From assembly GCA_038503035.1 (NCBI GenBank), contig JAVSML010000027.1, forward strand, positions 2,187,860 to 2,251,859: a stretch of 64,000 bases of DNA, given 5' to 3'. Positions within the stretch are counted from its first letter, which is position 1, and every line of letters starts with the position of its first letter. The notes beneath the pieces are model-generated. The model saw only the letters and a list, made by a program, of their open reading frames with translations. It was not told where the DNA came from and did not search any database. Source of the stretch: Crocodylus rhombifer (lineage: Eukaryota > Chordata > Crocodylia > Crocodylidae). Shown piece after piece: positions 1 to 11,117 of the stretch. The position numbers and the translations under genes are program-made.

Positions 1-2002
1 TCCCAAGTTAAAAAGGCAAGATTATGCACTGCTAAGTGCGTATCTGTTTTGCTTCTATCAAAAGCATTGAAGAGCAGAAGTGTTTAATTAGTTACCTTCA
101 ACCAGATTGTTCAGTAAACATTTTTTTTATTTGTTCATTTGTAAGGATAAAGCACAGACTAAAATCTAATTTCTCATTTTATTAGAACTGTGTATCTGAG
201 TGATGCAGGACTATAGATTTAAGAAATCTGTAAATCTCTTTAATAAAGGCCTGGGGAATTATTAGTAAGGACAAATGTAAAATGCCTGACAGTTACATTT
301 CCAAAAGAAAACCACAACAATCTCATTAAAGAAATTACTGACGGCAGCTCACAAATGCTAATGGTTGAAACAACAAAGGACATACCATATCAGAAAGCAA
401 AGATTACTTTTTTTTAACTATTGATCTACTAACTTATGGAGCATATCAAAGTAATGCATTAAACAATTTCTTAGTGAACAGACATTTTCCTTAGCAGTTT
501 TAGACAATGTGGTACAGGAAAAGCTGCTAACATACAGTGATTAATATAGTATAAGAGATTTTAAAAACACCGACCCCACCCCCCAAAAAAGAAAAACAAA
601 AACAAAAGAACTCTTAGCTATACTGTTTAAAAAAAGGGGGGAGGGGGGAAGGGGAGATTGTAGAAAAAATGATGTTTTGCAATGTAACTTTGCTGCAACC
701 TAGAAAGATTACAATGGAACAAAAATTTCAAAGGAATTGTCTTGAAATGTACTTTTGATATGAATTTTGAATATTTAAAGGGTTCTTGCTTTTGGGGGTT
801 TATGACTGATAAGTCCTATAATGGTGACAATGGCCTATTTCTAGAATATCTTAAAACCTACTGTTTCATATATGACTATTTATAGTTGACTGGTTTTTGT
901 ACATACAATTGCCCCTTTTACTTTACCATGTTTTAGTACTTTATCTTATTTTACTTAAAAGTATTTTAAAATAAAAAACTTGATTCTGCATCTGCAACTA
1001 TAATTGACATGGGTGAATGTTGCCTAGGTGTAGCTGAGAAAATTACTGAGCTCATGGTTTACAGTTGGTGGTATTTTCTCTATTTTTTATATGATAGCTT
1101 GCTAAATTATGTACTTATAAAGATTAATAGCCTACATACAAACAGAGAAAACTGGAATTCCCATTACACCAATGCAGTTTTGTGACCCTTCCACACTATC
1201 TTGTCAATGGTTTTACATTCTAACTTGATGGACAATTTTGTTTAACTCTGGTGGTGTCCAAGGCTATTTTGATACCCTTAAATGCGCAGGAGTGTGTTCA
1301 TAGTGTTTATTTTCCATGTGGAGGAAAAGAAAAAAAATGTAATATACCTTACCTAAAATATAAGCTAGTATAGTTTTAGAGGTATTGGAGAGCTTAATTC
1401 TGTATATTTCCCAGTAAATTACTTTGCTCCCTGAAATGCAACCTACAGTGTTTTAAATACAGTGCAATAATTAATATGAGATTAATACCTTGATCTTCCC
1501 TATGTATTATTGTTATCTTGGAGAGGGGGAGAGAAGCAAGCCTGGGAATTCTGTTCATGTCATACATCCAGTAAGTGGCAACAAATATTCCACCCCATAC
1601 ATCTGTTCCCCAGTTGGAGACCTATACTGGCAGGGAATTTTTAGCCTCAAGAGGATAGGTTGTATTCTGCAGCATGTAGTAGCTGTAATTGTTTGTTGCT
1701 CCTGTTTGGGGAAACAGCAAATGATGCCCCCTCAATACATTCTTCAGACTTTTTGAAGGCTATTGCTTGCAATTGGACTGTGGGAATATATCTGAGGGCA
1801 GAATCCTCTCACAGTTGTATACAAATCCTACTGAAATCTATGAGGTTTATATTTAGGATGTTATTTCTAGGCATTAATTTTAACTAAAAGTTTATACTCT
1901 TTTTATTATTCATATTGCAGTAGTGCCCATAGAAACCTTATATACACTGCAGCACTGGTTTGCTTTATTTACAATTAAGAGTTATACAAATGATATTTAT
2001 AG
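1..2002. other. AT-rich non-coding DNA
   Basis: I see no gene here. The stretch is AT-rich with homopolymer runs, including an A-rich then G-rich tract around 575-655. The two short plus-strand ORFs near 1490-1890 have no recognisable motif and no codon pattern that sets them apart from chance. It could be intronic or intergenic. Confidence 0.6.
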
Positions 2003-2180
2003 AGAAATTACCCCACTGAGATAGATATAGATGTGTGTGTGTGTATACTAGTGTATATACAATCTGTCTGTCTATCTATCTATCTGTCTCAGTGTACACA
2101 CACATAAACGCTTTTCAGGTTTTTATACCATATTTCATACACACACACACTCAGACCCCTATCTCAGTGGGGTCATTTCT
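2003..2180. repeat. Palindromic MITE-like element with microsatellite arms
   Basis: Positions 2003-2024 and 2159-2180 form an inverted repeat of 22 bp with one mismatch; its core is ACCCCACTGAGATAG and the reverse complement. Inside the left arm lies a GT run (about 2032-2045) and inside the right arm an AC run (about 2139-2150), so the dinucleotide tracts can also pair. A CTGT/CTAT tetranucleotide tract (about 2063-2090) forms the loop. Seen directly; that it was once a transposable element is inference. Confidence 0.6.
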
Positions 2181-2354
2181 ATTCAAGCACTTTTAACAAA
2201 AATAGTTGGTGAATAGTGAAGTGATCAAATTCAGACTTGTTCCATAGAGTAGGAATTAGTTAATCCTAAGGATGTGAAGACTTTTTTTGTATCATATTTA
2301 CTTTGTTGATTATTTCACCTATCTTTATTTTAAAAAATAGCAAATATAGTGGCA

Positions 2355-2415
2355 CATATGCATGTGCATGCATGCACACACATACATATGTAGTGTGTAT
2401 ATATACGTGTGTGTA
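2355..2415. repeat. TG/CA-rich simple repeat
   Basis: Alternating purine-pyrimidine tract of CATGCA, CACACATA and GTGTGTATATA units, next to AT-rich DNA. It looks like a decayed microsatellite. Confidence 0.55.
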
Positions 2416-2616
2416 AAATATATATTACAAAACAAAAGAAAAATACAAAAATGTCCCTTTCAAAAGTTTAATTTGTTTTGTTTGTAACCTTCTTCATTAT
2501 AGGATGTGAACAAATCACAGTTGTTCTTCAGTAAAAGTGTGTGAGATTTATATGAATTATAACTGAGGTTCAGAATAGGTCCAGTCATTTAAAAAGGTTA
2601 GTTTGGAATTCTGACT

Positions 2617-2871
2617 GGGCACATCTATGCGTACATTAATGTGCTGTAATTATGGACTATTATGTTTAGCACCTGTAATAATAAGTACTAATGAGTAAGT
2701 TGTAATCAGCACTACTGCGCAGTAGCAGTGGTGCATATCTTTTATGTGGTGCTAATGCTCAGTAGACTAATTCTACTGCACATTAGCACATTAACTTGGC
2801 TTGCGTTATGACTTGGTAATGCGCAGTAGAATTAGTCTACTGTGTTTCTAATGTCTTGTGTAGACACACCC
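2617..2871. mobile_element. Palindromic MITE (GGGCACATC...GACACACCC)
   Basis: The left end GGGCACATCTATGCGTAC pairs imperfectly with the reverse complement of the right end, GGGTGTGTCTACACAAG. The element is largely self-complementary: CAGTAGACTAATTCTACTG at 2760-2778 is the exact reverse complement of 2824-2842. The copy at 7431-7692 shares the same core. There is no coding capacity. No clean target-site duplication was found, so the superfamily is not settled; hAT-like or Harbinger-like non-autonomous elements are the likely options. Confidence 0.65.
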
Positions 2872-3352
2872 ACTGAGTCACTGAATGACAGTCTACTGAA
2901 TAGCTCAGCTACCCAGCTAGTACTTTATACACCAAACCATTTAAGGTAGGCTAATACTAGAACCTCAGAAGCAGAAACGTCCTGTTGTTGTTTATTTGTT
3001 GACAATAAACTCTAGGCACGTTCCAGTAATTAGGAAAAGCTGTGTCTGCTCAAGGAGCTATCACTCAATGCAATAGTTATTTAGAGAAGCATCATGTTGT
3101 TAGTTTGGATATGGCTAGCCTGACATATGTAACAACCTTCTAAATGTGCCCGCTGTGGGCTACATGTTTCTAGAAGCCAGAATTTGTGAGCTCTTGAATG
3201 ATTTGTGCAGTTACAAAAATGCTGTGTTATCTCTCTAAACAACACAACTTCTGAGTAGTGTTGACCAAATTATTCACTGTGTCTAAGGTGTCAGATGAAT
3301 TTTGGTTATGTCCTCTCAAACAGTATATTAATGAAAAAGCTTTTAAATTTGT

Positions 3353-3660
3353 TATACCATATTTCACAGTGTATAAGATGAGTTTCGAAGCCCAATTTTT
3401 AACTCTCAAAATTCAACTTCAGCTTATACATTGTATCAAGTTCTGTGGGCCTCGCCATCACTATGGAGATGCTGCTCAGCCAGGCGCTGAGGTTGGCCAG
3501 GCTTTGGGCTCAGCTAGTGAGGCCCCATCCACTGCAAATACACTGTGGAGACACTGCTGGGCCAGGCNNNNNNNNNNATAAGTCAACCTAACTTTTTGGA
3601 TTAAAAAAAGGGGTCAACTTATACACTGCACCGACCTGCACACCATGAAATAGGGTAATT
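3353..3660. mobile_element. TIR element with an assembly gap in its interior
   Basis: The left end (ATACCATATTTCACAGTG then TATAAGATGAG) resembles the reverse complement of the right end (ATTACCCTATTTCATGG then GCAGTGTATAAGTTGACC). The middle is GC-rich and repeats a 'gccaggc' motif. Ten Ns interrupt it at 3568-3577. Similar ends occur near 18925 and 25560. A non-autonomous DNA transposon is the likely identity. Confidence 0.5.
3568..3577. other. Assembly gap (10 N)
   Basis: Ten consecutive Ns inside a GC-rich repeat-like stretch. The true length of the missing sequence is unknown. Confidence 0.98.
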
Positions 3661-3982
3661 TAATCATTGGCAAAAATGTTCAAATATTTGATTAATATTT
3701 TCTGTCAGGTGTCAAATAATATTGATGTACTAATATTTTTATTATTTAAACCAGCTGTATACTTGAGCTCTTATTAAACATGATGTAGAGTATCCTCTGT
3801 CAAGGGCAGCTGTGAAAGGGAATTTCTTTGAAAGGATTTCCCCCCAGTTTTTTTTTGTGCTTAGAATGCTGTTGAGAGAGGAAAATTTGCATGCGGAAGA
3901 CTAGGATTCATGCCTTAATGGGGAAGATCCCTTAAGTACCATTAGAAATTGTCCACATGGCACCTCAAATTAACCATACACT

Positions 3983-4212
3983 GGGTGTGTCTACATGTGC
4001 TACTATGGCACTGTTGTTACTGCACTAACAGCCCGTACTGCACTGTGTGCAATGCACAGTTATTTTTAGCTGCTAAATTGCCATAGTGGTACACTATACT
4101 GAGGCAGTGTGTCACTACGGTGATATAGCTGTGGCATCACAGTTTATGCCCATGGATGCTACATCATCATAGTGCATTGTTATGCCAATGTAGCATCACA
4201 TGTAGATGCACC
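3983..4212. mobile_element. MITE with GGGTGTGTCTACATGTGC terminus
   Basis: The left terminus GGGTGTGTCTACATGTGC pairs with the reverse complement of the right terminus, GGTGCATCTACATGTGATGC. The interior has 'gcactgtgtgcaatgcacag' and other short self-complementary stretches. No ORF. It shares its terminal motif with the elements at 2617, 7431 and 60795. Confidence 0.6.
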
Positions 4213-4559
4213 TATTGACTTGGGAACCTAGTTATGTTGGAGCTTGATGCTAGAATCCCTCTTGACCATATTTCTCCAAGTTCCCAGCAGAGAGAAGATC
4301 ACGGAAAAGTTATAACAGCTTGGGGCCCACAGACACAGACAATGTATATTGGGTTCTTCTCAGGGGAGGATGTTAAGGAAGGAAAAAAATGTTATAGTGA
4401 AATCATCTGAGCCTTCCTTGTGCTATGTGTGATTTTCTAATGATATGACTTGGCTCTACAAGTTGCATAGTAGATGTGAACTGCTTTGACTTACAGTAGT
4501 GGGGAAAAAATTGTGATTTTAGGGTCATGGTTTACATAGAGGTAAACCACATGATCTAA

Positions 4560-5301
4560 GACTACATACAGACATTTGAGGAGGTTAGGGGGAGGTTAGA
4601 TCACATTGAAATGGCCGCCTGATCTAACTTAGTTTGTCCAGGTACAGACATTACACTAGTTAGATGAGTCTACATGCCAAATATATAGAAGGTCAGGACA
4701 GTTAGATCCATCTAAAAATAGCCAACCTAATCTAAACTAACTGTGCCTCTGAGGAAGTGTAACAGCTCATGTCTGGCAAAGCCAATCTTACTGAACTTCT
4801 GTGCAGTTCCCAGTGAAGCCCCAGGGCTGGGAAAGTCCAGCCACTGACCCCAGCCATGGGGCTATATTTTTCCTAACCCCTCCCTGTTTTTCCTACCTTA
4901 TTTTTAGTCCCCTAGTCCCACCCTGCCATGTACTAGCCAGCCCTCTGCACTCACCAGCCTACCAAATCCCTATCCTGCAGGCATTTGCTGATGCTGGGAG
5001 CTGAGGAAGTAAGTCAGACTGGGTAGGGTGGAGGGATAGGTGGGTGGTATTTTTTCCAGATGGGGGGTTGTTTGTCTGGGGGTGGGAGGGTTGGAGAACT
5101 ATAAATAGCATTTGGCCCTGGGGAGAGAGCCTTCTTTATCCCCCAACCACCCAACCTCTCCCCATCCTGGTTTTCCCAGATCCCGCCAATACTCTCCTGG
5201 ACCTTCCCCAACCCCTTCCCATCCTTACTACCTTAGATCAGGTGTCTATTTTTAACACAATCTAGCCACCCCCTAACTTTCCTGAATGTCTGCACTCAGT
5301 C
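4560..5301. mobile_element. PIF/Harbinger-like non-autonomous transposon
   Basis: About 42 bp of terminal inverted repeat can be read. The left end starts GACTACATACAGACATTTG and the reverse complement of the right end starts GACTGAGTGCAGACATTC. Both continue into a GTTAGGGGG block and GG(T/C)TAGAT. The flanks carry TAA on both sides (4557-4559 and 5302-5304), matching the 3-bp TWA duplication typical of PIF/Harbinger elements. The interior is a C-rich and then G-rich segment whose ORFs (around 4800-5265) are not recognisable. There is no transposase. Confidence 0.75.
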
Positions 5302-5304
5302 TAA

Positions 5305-7430
5305 ATGCCTATAGTTCAAGATAAGGATAAGTCATGTATTTGTAAAATGCTTACCACAATTTGGGAGCAATGTAACAAATAATTATAAGGTTTATTAATT
5401 GCTCTAATTTAAGTCTTAATGTTTGTAAAACACTTAACTATCCTTAGATAGATGGTTTAAGTTGAATTCACAATCTGAACTCCTGGATCCTGAACTGCAA
5501 ATTGAAGAGGAGTGTTTTGGGAAATAGAACACGAGAACCCAAACCTTACTGAGAATTTCACACATGGCCTGTATTCCTACAAAGAGCAAAACCAGCCTTT
5601 AAATTGGGGAGGGATTCAAAATTCACGTCTTCAATAACATTTTGTGGCCATGGATCTTTTAAAAGTTATTTCTACTGTTCATGCTGATGAACCCTGTGTC
5701 TACTTCGTACAATGCAAGGGAATGTTAGTATTTTATTTTGCCCTTAAAAATGGATATTCTTTATGATTTTTGTTACATTTGTGCTCTTAACTGTATGTTA
5801 AGACCCACCTACAAACATAGAAAAACATAGATTGTCCCCTAGTGGGTTTACAATTTATAGCCATTTTCCTGCAATCAGATTCATGTAGGCAAATCCAATT
5901 ACAGGATCAGGGCCTAGTTAGGTTAACGGATATAGTAGAAACTACCATCAATTTCTTTCTGGTGACCTCTTTTGCCACTACTTGAACTAAGGGTATCATT
6001 CTTATCACTGCTGTTTTGATATGATACCAATTTAACAATCTAAATTTGCTGTTCCTGACTAATTTGGTTCTGGAGCATTTTTGCTAATCTTCATATGTTA
6101 TCTCTTTAAAAATCTGTTAAATTTCTCTGCTTTTAAGCTCTCTGGCTAGTAAAAATGCCTAGACAAGTCTAGAATTGAATAATAGAATATTTATAAAACA
6201 GTGAGTATACAACTTGGTAAATGCAGCAACAACTAATTAAATAAATATCAGGAGATGTGAAAAACTGTCCTCAAAAAATCTGTGGAGTCGGTCGACCACA
6301 ATATCTACTGGTTTTCAAGGAGCCAAGGCAGCTCATTGTCTGCTCTGCTTGATTCCACACATACTTCTAATTAGCTACCTGTTCTCTGCAATGATGGTGG
6401 AGTATCTGATTTGGAAATAAGCTTGTTTTTGTAAATGTGTCCTGATAGCTATCTTCTGTAATGTTGGGGTATGCAGCATTCAGTCATACTACATCTTATA
6501 ATAACATAAAAATATTTATTTTGATGCAAGCAGTTGTATAATGCGAAGTGAATGTTAAAGTTTAAGGGAGGAGGCAGTTTTCAGGTTGGATTATTACTCT
6601 GATATTTGCTAAAGAAGAAAGCATCTAATTCTACTATACATTTGTGTTTGTAAGTCATTTTTTCTTTTAAAAATTAATATAAAAGCTATTACTAAATAAT
6701 GTCATCTCTATTGTCATTTCTTCACTACAAATACTGTCTTCAGCTATTTTCTTTCACCGATCTTTATTCTTGAACTGTGTTTTAAAAATATTCCAGCATC
6801 ACAGTTTTTAGGTAAATTGCATCATCTGAATGTGACCTTTACCCATGACCAAAAGCCCATTTAATTGTCTCTACCCTGCTTGTATATTAATATACAATAT
6901 ACCTAGGCTTCGTATGTTTTAGCATTTCTGTTACAGTTTTACTGAATTCAGTTTGAGATATACTATGAACTTGCCAAGTTATGTAACCTATCATTTATCA
7001 AGATTTACAGCAAGGTTCTCATTTAACTACTTGCTTGGATATTCCATTTTTGTGGGGTCTCCTTACATTTTACTTGGGAGGTATATAGTCTAGTGAATAC
7101 TGTGTCAGGCTGGGAGTGGTGATCTATATCCATTTTTACCTTCGACTCACTATAGAAAAATGATTTTACTTGCCTGTGTGCCAGTTAACACTACTGCTGA
7201 AACTGAAGCAATGATATCCACATAAACAGCAAACAGAAATCATATATTGCAGCCATGCTTACTGGTCCTTAGTGAATTTCATATTTATGGGAGCATACTG
7301 TAGGAACCCTGTCTCACATGGTTTGAGGTATAAGCGTTATCTTTTCTGGAACCCTCTACAAAACTCCCTCAATGTCAGTGTGTAAGGACATGTTCAATTT
7401 GAGTGTGCCTTAAAATGTATTAGATGTGGT
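5305..7430. other. AT-rich non-coding DNA
   Basis: No gene, repeat end or RNA structure was recognised. Single-copy AT-rich sequence with no long open frame on either strand. Confidence 0.5.
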
Positions 7431-7692
7431 GGGCATGTTTACACATACATTAATGTATCATAATTACTACGCATTACTGCACATTCAATTTAGTACCTGT
7501 AGTAGGTACTAATTCAATGCGCAGTAACTGGTGCTACTCCACAGTAGCGCTGGCACATGCCTTTTTAGTGATGCTAATGCACAGTAGACTAATTCTACTG
7601 CACATTAATGTATTTGCGCAGTTTTTGCCATGATGTGATAACGCGCAATAGAATTAGTCAGTTGCACATTTAGCATCACGTGTAGATGTGCC
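7431..7692. mobile_element. Palindromic MITE, same family as 2617-2871
   Basis: The left end GGGCATGTTTACACATAC pairs with the reverse complement of the right end, GGCACATCTACACGTGATGC. CAGTAGACTAATTCTACTG at 7582-7600 is identical to 2760-2778 of the first copy; its partner arm near 7645 is degenerate. TGGT occurs just outside both ends, which might be a 4-bp duplication or chance. No coding capacity. Confidence 0.65.
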
Positions 7693-7899
7693 TGGTGACT
7701 GTCAGGCTGGCAATGGCTGTTAGGGTTTTCTAAATTATTCAGCGGCTGTCTAGCTCTCCTCCCATTGTCATTAATGGTAAAGCCTGCATTGACCTTATGG
7801 GGAGTAGAGAATGATTCTGCTGAGTGCCTATGAAAATCCTCAGATTCTAAAGCTGTGAGCAAATGTTCGTTTCTAGGAATGGCAAATTTTCACAGCTGG

Positions 7900-8210
7900 A
7901 AATGATTCTGGAAGAGGGATTAGTCCAGACCTTCAGCCTGCAACTGATCCCTCTCTGTTCCTTGTGTCCTCCCAAGACTGGAGTGATCCTGGTCTAGGGA
8001 AAGCATGGGCTGTTCCAGTCCTCTCATTCCTGGAGCGACTGGAGTGGGACAAAGCCCCTTGCCTGCTTCTCACTCTGGGGACTCCAGAGTGAGAAGCAGG
8101 CAGGAGACAGAACTGCCCCCTCTGGTTGGCTCCTGATGCCTGGGAGCTGGTGTCCAAAAGCCAAATGGACAGACCTCCACAGCAAGGGGCTTTGCCTGCT
8201 CCACATGTTG
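7900..8210. repeat. GC-rich block with nested inverted repeats
   Basis: A GC-rich island in AT-rich surroundings. It contains a perfect 18-bp stem with a 5-nt loop (8061-8101). A second nested pair flanks that: CAAAGCCCCTTGC at 8050-8062 and its exact reverse complement at 8182-8194. The minus-strand ORFs through it are by-products of the composition. A similar string (caaagccctcagcctgcttc) recurs near 8853. Confidence 0.6.
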
Positions 8211-8699
8211 TACTAAATTTTGCTAAGGGGTGGGATGAATGCAAATGAAATGATCGGTCAGACTATTCCAGTCTAAAATCCTAATAGACTATGCCTGTCT
8301 GAAATCCAACAAAGATATTTTTATGCAAGCTGTCTGATAGATACAGTGGGTTTAGCTGGCCAGGCATTCATAACTGCACTGGGGTTCGAATAGGTGTTTT
8401 TCTTCCCTTGCTGTGTGTCGTTCTCCCCAACTTAAGGCTTTTTATATACTTTTGTTTATAGTTCTCTTCTGTATGTTCCATATGTCATAAGTATCTACCA
8501 GTCATCTTTCACAGTGGTTGCTCCTGTTAGACTTAGACTGCCATCTGTATCCTGTTATCTCGGACTGCTGCCACATGCTCTTTTAACTTTTTTGCTGACA
8601 TGGGTTATACAGAGGTCACTTTAAACTCACTTGCTCTGCTTTCAGTGGTGTTTACTTAGTTATGTCAAGGCAAAATGGCATTACTTATGATAAGCATTT

Positions 8700-9260
8700 T
8701 GCTAAGGGGTCTTTCAAATGTACACACGCATCTGGGACTTTGGTGTGAGGAGTGGGTGGGTGCTTTGCTCTGATGCCTGCTACCTCCTCAAGCCTGGTTC
8801 TTGACTGCTCTGGCCATAGTGGGGGAGAGGGAAGAGGTGCAGCAGAGCAAAGCCCTCAGCCTGCTTCTCACTGCAGGGGCTCACTTTTCATACCAAGGGT
8901 CCCACTGTGTAAGGAGATGGTGGGGAGCAACTGACACCTGCCCCTCCCTTCCCCTACCTTCCTGGTCTATCCAAAGGGCTGCAGTAGTTGTCTCTTGGTG
9001 ATCCTGGTTTCAGGAAGGCATGGGGCCCTTTTCCCAAGGCTCCCTTCTTCCTGGTCCTCACGGGAGTTTAGCCATGGAAAGTGTGCAGATGTTCATTCTC
9101 GTGGGAAAAAAATGTGCCAAGCCTGACTTCTGTCTGGTTGGAGTAGGCTTATTTCTATTCTGGAATGGCCATTTTTGGCCTAGGAAAGAGTGTGCAAATA
9201 TTTTTACACTTTTGTTTCTACTAGGAGAATGGCCTAAGCCAACAGGTTTCTAACCCATCA
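8700..9260. other. Moderately GC-rich repeat-like segment
   Basis: It shares the 'gcctgcttctcact' string with the block at 7900-8210, which suggests a related repeat. The short plus-strand ORFs have no recognisable domain. Confidence 0.35.
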
Positions 9261-9534
9261 GCATCATTTGGTAAGTTGTGTTTTGTATCTGCTTTTGCTA
9301 CAACTCTAGTTACACTTTTAAAACACTTGAAATATTTAGAAAATTCAGTCTTATAAAGGTTCTGATTAAAAACTGAACCTGAGGAATAGATCTGTATGAA
9401 ATGCTAGTGTTATTTTCATGAAGCAGGAAAACAAGGACTTTGTCTTTTAATTGTTTAAGGGGGGAAAAGTGTTGAATGCTTACGTACTTAATTTTCCAAA
9501 AAGGGATATTAACTAGGAATAATGGGTGTAAACT

Positions 9535-9777
9535 AGTGGAGAGTAGATGTAGGTTGGACATTAGGAAGACGTTTTACAGTGAGGATGGCCAGAGTCTGGA
9601 ATGGGCTTCCAAGAGAGGTAGTGCTATTGCCTAACTTGGAGGTCTTCAAGAGGAGGTTTGACAATCACCTGGCTGGGGTCGTCTGACCTTGGTCCTCTTT
9701 CCTGCCAGGGGCAGGGGATCAGACACAATGATCCATTGGGTCCCTTCTGACTCTACAATCTATGAATCTATAAAGCA
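9535..9777 (+). mobile_element. CR1 LINE 3' end, plus strand
   Basis: This has the recognisable 3' tail of CR1: the 'gaatgggcttccaagagagg' stretch, then 'gaggtttgacaatcacctgg', 'gatccattgggtcccttctg' and a terminal 'tctatgaatctat' octamer-type ending. CR1 copies are normally 5'-truncated like this. It carries only the end of ORF2 and the 3' UTR, with no intact coding sequence. Confidence 0.8.
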
Positions 9778-10263
9778 GTTTGACCACTCATTTAATCTTA
9801 CTAAACTGAGTACCAAATAATTTTTTATTTTTTATTTGCAAATATACTTCCAGTTTGTTCTGCTCTAAATATGAACTGTTTTATACCATATTATCAAGAC
9901 TTTAAAAATGATTCTGCATAACAGTCAATACAGTAGTAAACTTATTATAATCTGACCTAATTTTAAAATTATTAATATTAAAATAGTTTATTATTAACAT
10001 GAAAAATATGAATTCTGAATACAAGTGCACATTAGGTATTTCAACTCTGTTTGGAAGAACTTGGGATTTGCAGATGGAAAATCCTTTGAAATGATTAGAG
10101 ATAGAAGTTTTAAAATACTGATCACATGTATTATTTACTTTTCATAAAATGTCTTTGGCAACATTAACACTATCCCCCATGAATGAGAAATAAAAATGCC
10201 CAATGGTTTTGTGATGATGCTGGATACAAGTATATGGAAAGGATGCTACAAGTCTGGGAAGAG

Positions 10264-10478
10264 GACATTACAATATCAAGACAATGACAAAATTTCAATT
10301 CAAGTCTATAGAGACCACATTACAATGTCAAGACGATGGCAAAATTATGCCAATGTAAGTCTATAGAGACCACTTTACTGTGTCAAGTCAATGGTAAAAC
10401 AATGTTATGAAAAATGATTGAGACCACATAGCAATGTTAAGCTGTGATGCCAAAACCTTGTCATTTCAAGTCTATGGA
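10264..10478. repeat. Tandem minisatellite, four ~55-bp units
   Basis: Four imperfect head-to-tail copies at about 10264-10312, 10313-10367, 10368-10421 and 10422-10478. Each starts near GACCACATTACAATGTCAAG and, apart from the degenerate third unit, ends near AAGTCTATAGA. The units have diverged, so the array is old. No coding sense is apparent. Confidence 0.7.
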
Positions 10479-10865
10479 GAACAGGTTCTAGTTTTCTGGT
10501 AATATCAAATCAGTGGGTCTTAAAATGACAGATTTGGATTTAATTCAGTATATGCTCCTAAATCACTTAGGCACCTTTTAAAATCCCATTATGATAAAGG
10601 GACAGATCATTAGCTCTTTCTAAGTTTGATTTAGGATATGGGCATACAAACAAGTTACTGTAAGGGAAGCTGGGGTGAGAAGCACCAACTACTCTGTGGT
10701 AATTGCCCATGTGTATGCTCTTACCATTACAGTAAAGGCAAAGTAGCTTGCATCGCAGTAAAAATGAGGTACCTTGTTTGTATCCCCATGCCATTAGTGT
10801 TGACTTATGTGGAGTTATACTGAATTATGCAAGCGGGAAATTTTGTCCAGGGAGCCTACAGAAAT

Positions 10866-11062
10866 CATAGTATCATAGTGCTTAGGTTCAGAAGGGACCT
10901 AAACAGATCATGAGGTCCACTCCCCTGCCCCGGGTAGGAATGGGTGCCGGGGTCATATCATCCCAGCAAATATCTGTCCATCCTCCTCTTGAAGACCTCC
11001 AGGGTAGGAGATACCACCTCACTTGGGAACCCATTCCAGAGCCTGGCAGCCCTAACTGTAAA
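10866..11062 (-). mobile_element. CR1 LINE 3' end, minus strand
   Basis: It begins with 'atcatagtatcatag' and continues 'ggttcagaagggacctaaac', 'agatcatgaggtccactccc' and 'cattccagagcctggcagcc'. This is the reverse complement of a CR1 3' UTR, truncated after about 200 bp. Confidence 0.8.
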
Positions 11063-11117
11063 GTAATGTAAGTCCTTTATAGCTGTCTCAACATGATACT
11101 AATAGAAATATTTCCTT

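Noticed and set aside
10264..10478. CRISPR-like appearance of short repeats
   Set aside because: The units are contiguous and diverged, with no constant repeat and unique spacers, in a vertebrate context.
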